NCBI GenBank assembly: GCA_030248215.1
Contig: JASANG010001415.1
Coordinates: 124,001-188,000 of the forward strand
Direction of reading: 5' to 3'
DNA length: 64,000 bases
Source: Enoplolaimus lenunculus
Taxonomy: Eukaryota; Nematoda; Enoplea; Enoplida; Thoracostomopsidae
Part shown: positions 58,568-64,000 of the stretch, piece after piece
Numbering within the stretch: position 1 is the first letter of the stretch
Layout of the letters: every line of letters begins with the position of its first letter
Notes under the pieces: model-generated
What the model saw: only the letters and a program-made list of their open reading frames with translations
The model's database searches: none
Told to the model about the DNA's origin: nothing
Position numbers and translations under genes: made by a program

Positions 58568-61500
58568 GTAAGTGCTCACTGTTTCAATATTCGTAAACAA
58601 CAGTTTGTTCGTACCACGCTTAGCTTAGGCTTTGCCTATTAAAGCTTAGACTTCAAAGACGAACCTGCTTATGTGAACGCCGTAGCATACTGAGAACTTT
58701 TACTTGTTGCTGGTTGTTGCAAAGGTAATTACGTATTCAGTAATTGTGTTTGTTTAATTGTTTAGGCGTATCCCTTGCAATTCTTTGACCTGAGGTATAT
58801 CTATGAGAAACGCCAATATTTAAAAAAAATGGTTTGTACTTCTGGATCTAACAATTTAATGTGTCTTAAATAAATATGCAAACGTTTTTAGAAGCAAGAT
58901 CCGACTCAGTTTATGCAAGTTCATGGGCGACCGTGCAAACTACACCTACTGTCCTCCAACACGTCGCAAAACGATCAATCTGCAATGTAGCCATCTAAAA
59001 TATATATTGTATTTTAAAAATTGGTCTTATTCTAATTTCTGCATATGTATATTACATTTTATGTTCAGAGATTTGAGACGATCCTATGTCCTGCAAAGCC
59101 CTTAAGGCCCTCTTCATGCCATGAAAAGTAGTCAAAACCGAGATTTTGGCCTTCCTTAAGTCGCATACATAACTTCCTGAGCCAATACAAATAACTGCCG
59201 GATGTGCGCCACTATTATAACAAGGTTTTAATTAGACCAAAATTAATAGGCCAGAACTGTTAATCTGTAATGTCGGCGACTTAAGTTTTATTTAACATAG
59301 CGCGCTTTTGAAGACTATAACAAGATGGATAAGTAATAGCTTAGGGTATACGCTCTCAAGTACTAGTCCGTACATACCTAAGTACTAAGAAGGGTTTATG
59401 AAACCCAGACATTAATCTGCAGCAGGCATTAAGTTTCTTACCAGTCGCAGTGGACTACATGTATTGAGCGAAGCTCGAACACACTTAAGCGATTAAGCTA
59501 ATATGCAAATTAGTTATTAGCTAACCGTTCAATTATCGGTTTTGAATGTTTGCAGACAATTTATCCAGATTCCTCTTACCCAAAAACCCTTTATTGCTAA
59601 AATTGGATTGTCAATCAATGAGTGTGTCATAATTTAAAATATTACACATATGTCAAGACGTGTGTTTTGATTTAGCCGTCCATGGCAAGTGGATCCGAGT
59701 GTAACAATTGACCGGTTCGATGTACGATCACATTTGGACTACATTCCAGATCCCAGCACATCATTGTATGCAAATTCATATGATTCGTTTTTGATTTGTT
59801 TAATTAGCGATTACCTGATTGGCTGTAAACTTGTTACGAATATTGCATATTAATTAAAGCACAAGACATCGGGGTAATACGTACGTGAGTATATGAGTGT
59901 TCTCATTAGCCACTTGCGGAAGTTATTCAAATATTTGTTGTAAAGTTGTGGTGTGGGTTTTTTTGAGTCTCGGTGGTTTGGAACTGAAGCCAAAAGTCGA
60001 GAATTCAGCAAATTTATCGTTGTATTATTGAAATGAGTGATGCTTGATAACTAAAATGTCGCTGTGAATTTATGAATTTTCATAGTTACGCAATAATTAG
60101 AAACAGATATTCTGAAAAAATCACCAAAAAAACTATGGAAAACGCATAAAACTACGAAAGCATTAAAAATAATTATTTTGAAAAATTTAATTATTTGCGG
60201 TGAGGACCGAAATTGGACGGTAACCGAGACGTTTCATGGCCGGACTCTGTAGTCAGGTTTCTGTCTCGGTTTTGGACCGAGGCCACCTGCCTCTTGTCAA
60301 GCTACAATAAATTTTTGTGTAAGTAGGATTGCAATTTAATCCATTACCTGAAACTTTAATTTCATTGGAACTCGGTGTGTGCACTTCTTTTTAGCACTGC
60401 TATGATTTTGTCTGGTGAAGAACATGAGATTGAAAAGAAATGCAACTATGAGCGGTACAGAATACTTGTTGCGAATGATTTTATAAAAGGTCACAAAAGT
60501 TTCTGTGTTTGCCCTGTTTGCACAAGCGCTATATCAACTCTATGCGATTACCCGTGTTTTGATAAGAAGCTGGTCCTATCAAAGACCCTTTTTCCTCGCA
60601 TAAGTCCTGCTTGTGCCAGCGAAACACCTGATATTTTTATCTAAGCGCAAATTTATTGTTTACTGAATCTTGTTGAACATGCCAAGCTCATAATTGGACA
60701 GCGATGCGGAATTTAGTAGACAAATGCGGTGAATTTTATTTTCGCCCAAATTATCTTTTTAAGTTTAATATTGGAGTCGGTTTCATCAAACATCTGTGAA
60801 AGGAAAAAGCTGCGTACCTATACTTAACTAACTGGGGTTTTCCGAATGAAATTGAATCCCTCAAATTCGGGTTTCTATATTCGACTCGTCTTCCAGGTGA
60901 CCCTTGACCCTCATTTTTTACCCTCTACAAGTGCAAAAACGATCTACAATTTGCAGATGTTAGTTTTAATGTATAATTTAACGCCAGGTTTAACATGACG
61001 AATGAATTGTAGGTTAGTGCAAGTACTACGTTTTTGTGTCTGTATACTTAGATGCATACCTAGTGAGGACTCAAAGCACAGTAACATAACTTTTAAGGTA
61101 CATAAAGTTTGTTTCTCCTCCCGCATTCTGTTTGCCCCCTCAGCTTGTCTCTCCAAGTAATTTGGGGCTTGCCATTCACTCGCCAACCGTCGAGGTCAAT
61201 CTCCGTTGATGTTGTCAGCTGCTTATACAACAAAGTTTTGTTTATTATGCCGTGAAACGTTGACTAAACATGTCTTTGTTATCTTTTTCAGTGTCGGAAG
61301 AACGATTCTTGAAAGAAATTTATCTTGAAGAACGTTTTGGTGCACAGTCACACGCACTTGCGAAAAGCGAAGAAGAAAAGAAACGCACATCCGCGGCCAA
61401 GAAAGCATCTATTGGTTACACGTATGAAGACAATAATGTATTGTTTCGATAATGTTGTTATTTTCAAATTTGAATTGACGAAAATTTGTTTGCTTGCCGT

Positions 61501-63675
61501 GAAAAAATTTAGGAGGTCTGGATATTTTAATGATACGAAATCGCTATTTCTGACGAGTATTTTAAATTTCAGTGCATTCTTCCTGAGGTCTACCTCACTC
61601 ACGTTCGTGCGGTTGCGAACAACACCGGTATACTATACTCTCAAACCATTATTTACAAGAATTATGCCAGTTTGCCTAATATTTTTGGGTATGAAACAAA
61701 ATTAGGAATAATAACAATTTATCAAGTCAGAAATTTCCTATCATATTCACTACCAAGGTTTGTTTTGGGTATGTTAGTTAGACATTAGAGTTTAAATAAT
61801 CGTTATCTTAAACTAACCGGTTTGACGGTCAGCTGGAACTGTGCCTAATATGTGTCAATTTGGGGTCCGCCGCATATACTCGCTGTGGTTCTGGTTCCAA
61901 CCGCAAATCTTATCGTTTTCCCGTAACATGATTGTATACCGCTATTTTTGCTCAGAGTTAAATATAACCACGATGACTTTTGCTGTATGATCAAGTACCG
62001 AAAATTTTTCTTCCCGAATTTACTTCCCTTGTGTGTATTTTTAGGTTGCTACAGATGGCGGAAACAAAAAGTCAAAAGACGACAAAAGCAAGAAGTTAAA
62101 AAATCCGAAGTCAGGCAAAGATAACGGATCGAACGAGTCCAGCTCTGGAAGCAGTGGCGAAAGCGACGTTGACGATGAAGAACCAGATTTAGGTAAAATT
62201 GTTGAAGCTTTCTGAATCCGAAGTCATGATGCTATGGTTGAACAGGTCATGTCGTGCGAACGTTTACGCAGATAATACGTTTGTCGAAATCTCGGCGTTT
62301 GGTTTGGAAACTGTTATATCTCTTGCACTGGTGTTCTAAAATAATTTAACCGAACTGAAAGTTTTTTCGTTACTTTGAACAGTTTCACAATAGAATTTTT
62401 TAACGTTATCGTTAATTGAGATGCGTATTTGCTCTTTAAATTGGTCCTAGTTTTAAAAATAAAAGTGGACATTAACATATGTAACGTTTCAGACGTGAAT
62501 ATAGATATCACGGAGTTGAACAAAGAAGAACGGGTTGCACTGAATGCAATTGCTTCAAAATTCGAATTGGGAACAAAAGAATTTGTGACGTAAGTACTGG
62601 AATGCTAACAGATATTTGGTCCTCTAGCAGAACAGTCTTCAAACCAATTCTGGAGTCGTAAGTCTGAGAGAAGATCAAAGCATAAGGCTAAGCGATAAAT
62701 GTTCGTAGTGTTTTAATTGGTTTAAAAAGCACTGGCTTCGATCCGGGCTCGCTGAACGGGATTCATATTTTTCGGTCGTAACAATTGAGACCTCCAAATG
62801 GTGTTATATCGGCAAGTTGCAGTTAAAATTTCTGTTGAGTTTCGGGTTTTATGCGCCGTTCTCAAAACACTTTGTCAGAAAGTTGAAATTCATGATTTCA
62901 GAATGCTGTATCAGGATCGAGAAGAGATGGATCATTTGCGTCAAATGAAAATAGAAGAAGACGAAAAAGCGGCTCTAGTGGTTAGTTGCGTTTTACATAC
63001 TTGATAGCAAGAATCGATTATGACTCTTTGCTTGGACAAGAGTATGCATCTTACGTACGCGAAATCATATGGTATCTCTTGCACCTCTGCGTGTTCAGTT
63101 TTCTAACAGTTTATTCTCAAACGTCGGCAGCACATGTCATTTCTTACAGATGGATTTCGAAACGAGTGAACAGTGGCAACCAGGACTAAGCAATTTTTAT
63201 TGTCTTACTTTGCTAATCTTAAATTATGAATTTTTTACATTTGTTTCGTAGATGACAATTTTTTCGCTACAGATCTTAAATTAAGTGGCGTATGTTTAAT
63301 GCAAAAACATAATGGTTGACTTGTGTTGTTCAGGGTAAGAAATCAAGAAGAGAACGAAAAATATTAAAAGATATGCGTATTCAGGCAAGAGGCAAAATGA
63401 AAAGTCCTTTAAGGTAAGTAACGGCTTGGTTTGTGGTTTAGTGGATTGGGCGAGAAATGTTGTTTAAGTGAATGCAAAAAATTTGAGCCACGATAATTTT
63501 TACTTTTTTGTAAGAAGACAAGTTATTCGAAACAAATTCTGACGTTTTATTTGTGACAATATGTATGTTGTACTGTGTAGATGTAATTAAAATTTTCAGC
63601 TATGATTAACTTGTTGTTTGTTATTTTTAGCTTTGCTCGACGAGAAAGTCCCACATATGACAAAATTTTTGAAAG
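58469..63675 (+). CDS. CLASRP: CLK4-associating SR-related protein, 5' part, continues past window
   Basis: Nuclear SR-related splicing regulator (SWAP2/SFRS16), partner of CLK kinases. Ten exons in view: 58469-58567, 58892-58986, 59676-59765, 60395-60489, 61292-61437, 62045-62192, 62493-62589, 62902-62980, 63334-63413, 63631-63675. They encode 324 residues plus a split codon, all phases consistent. Signatures in order: MWFEARKQEKVIRG, DPTQFMQVHGRPCK, RPWQVDPSVTIDRFDVR, KCNYERYRILVANDF, KKASIGYTYED, an acidic Ser-rich stretch, DVNIDITELN, FVTMLYQDREEM and SFARRESPTYD. All match the human order. The C-terminal RS domain lies beyond the window. The start ATG is supported by the conserved MW..ARK.E start. 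Confidence 0.94.
58892..58986 (+). CDS. CLASRP: CLASRP exon 2
   Basis: 95 nt, acceptor GTTTTTAG. KQDPTQFMQVHGRPCKLHL is near-identical to human. The donor AAT|GTAGCC is non-optimal but is the one that keeps phase into exon 3. Confidence 0.85.
59100..60394. other. CLASRP introns around exon 3
   Basis: Apart from exon 3 (59676-59765), AT-rich. A small inverted pair AGGACCGAAATTGGACGG / TCGGTTTTGGACCGAGG lies at 60205-60290. The right-hand third of the window is clearly poorer in transposons than the rest. Confidence 0.4.
59676..59765 (+). CDS. CLASRP: CLASRP exon 3
   Basis: 90 nt, acceptor TGATTTAG, donor TT|GTATGC. RPWQVDPSVTIDRFDVRSHL; human MPWQGDTNNMIDRFDVRAHL. Confidence 0.9.
60395..60489 (+). 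CDS. CLASRP: CLASRP exon 4
   Basis: 95 nt, acceptor TTCTTTTTAG, donor AAAG|GTCACA. EEHEIEKKCNYERYRILVAN is the most conserved CLASRP block. Confidence 0.9.
61292..61437 (+). CDS. CLASRP: CLASRP exon 5
   Basis: 146 nt, acceptor TCTTTTTCAG, donor AAT|GTATTG. EERFLKEIYLEERFGAQ and AKKASIGYTYED. Confidence 0.9.
62045..62192 (+). CDS. CLASRP: CLASRP exon 6: charged, Ser-rich
   Basis: 148 nt, acceptor ATTTTTAG, donor TTAG|GTAAAA. Lys-rich then Ser/Gly and acidic; low complexity, equivalent to the human acidic EEESNSDEDEV region. Confidence 0.88.
62493..62589 (+). CDS. CLASRP: CLASRP exon 7
   Basis: 97 nt, acceptor ACGTTTCAG, donor GAC|GTAAGT. DVNIDITELNKEERVALN; human IDVEVDVDELNQEQVADLN. Confidence 0.9.
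62902..62980 (+). CDS. CLASRP: CLASRP exon 8
   Basis: 79 nt, acceptor TGATTTCAG, donor GTG|GTTAGT. (FVT)MLYQDREEMDHLRQMK and an acidic helix; human FVRMLRKDKEEAEAIK. Confidence 0.88.
63334..63413 (+). CDS. CLASRP: CLASRP exon 9
   Basis: 80 nt, acceptor TGTTGTTCAG, donor AAG|GTAAGT. GKKSRRERKILKDMRIQARG; basic block as in human GRRSRRQRREFREKRLRGRK. Confidence 0.88.
63631..63675 (+). CDS. CLASRP: CLASRP exon 10
   Basis: 45 nt, acceptor TTATTTTTAG, donor AAAG|GTAAAG. (S)FARRESPTYDKIFE; human SYARRDSPTYDPYKR. Confidence 0.9.
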
Positions 63676-63754
63676 GTAAAGCTGTGTTCAAAATTTTGAA
63701 CCGTGGCACATGGGATAACGTTTTAGGGCTGGTCTTACTTGTATATTGTTAGGG

Positions 63755-63815
63755 TTGCGCTATACTATACTGTACCGGACGCTGCCGCGCGCCGCCGCAC
63801 GCCGCTGTGCATTGC
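63755..63815. mobile_element. E-family fragment in CLASRP intron 10
   Basis: GGGTTGCGCTATACTATAC end followed by GCCGCGCGCCGCCGCACG; other end missing. Confidence 0.6.
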
Positions 63816-63889
63816 TAATAAAAATATAAGCATAACTTATTTGGTTAAATTTTAATATAACAATCGATATATTGTACTCGTGTGTACAG

Positions 63890-64000
63890 GAGGGTGCACC
63901 GGAATTACAGTTTACCGGAACCGGAATTTGAAAAAATTACCGGAAAGGGAACCTAAGAATTCATTTTAATTTTTTTGCAAAATGATTGGTGAAGTAACCT
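63890..64000. mobile_element. H1-family element, cut by window end
   Basis: AGGGTGCACCGGAATTACAG start and ACCGGAACCGGAATTTG words as in the 54421 copy. Confidence 0.7.

Noticed and set aside
58322-58600. 92-residue frame on the minus strand
   Set aside because: Antisense to CLASRP exon 1, with no recognisable content.
1-64000. LTR retroelements or other virus-like elements
   Set aside because: No gag, pol or envelope-like frames and no long direct terminal repeats were seen.

Overview
Animal nuclear DNA, about 64 kb, AT-rich, with spliced genes and a very high load of small transposable elements. Four protein genes can be read with confidence. All four are host genes.

Organism: the GT..AG introns, a Cys-loop receptor, an ER chaperone and an SR-related splicing protein show a metazoan. 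The receptor is closest in my memory to the invertebrate beta-type GABA-A subunits (LCCH3 type), so I infer an invertebrate. Many elements carry arrays of TTAGGC, which is the nematode telomere unit, but here it lies inside dispersed elements and is weak evidence of lineage. I cannot name the species.

Layout. 1-21.6 kb: no gene recognised; a patchwork of short inverted-repeat elements and minisatellites. 21.6-45.2 kb (+): a GABA-gated chloride channel beta-like subunit, with a TATA box, ten obligate exon positions and one exon position present twice (7A and 7B). Every exon junction keeps phase; lengths of 68, 83, 138 and 153 nt match the vertebrate GABR exons as I remember them. The first exon carries an unusual 543-residue Thr-rich then Cys-rich stretch in front of the signal peptide. 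Introns are packed with foldback elements. 47.8-48.7 kb (-): intronless omega-amidase NIT2. 52.9-57.6 kb (-): eight-exon receptor-associated protein (RAP/LRPAP1) ending in the ER signal HSEL. 58.5-63.7 kb (+), running off the window: CLASRP, first ten exons. RAP and CLASRP are divergent, with 899 bp between their start codons.

Mobile DNA: at least ten small families recur. Families with 8-bp target duplications (hAT-like) include the TTAGGC-cored elements (called T and T2 here), the GGATCCGCC element (F) and the CAGGGTGCAACCGG elements (H). Families with TA duplications (mariner-like) include a ~450-bp element (D) and two palindromes of 200-250 bp (B and C). Others are foldbacks K, M and P, a 20-bp GC-rich satellite inside a foldback (E), and a tRNA-like element with inverted ends. 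Several copies sit within tens of bases of receptor splice sites, and several are nested.

The genes do not form one pathway: the receptor acts at the cell surface, NIT2 in cytosolic/mitochondrial 2-oxo-acid metabolism, RAP in the ER and CLASRP in nuclear splicing. The most interesting signal is the duplicated exon 7, which swaps the pre-M1/M1 segment of the channel, with a ~750-bp palindrome lying between the two versions.
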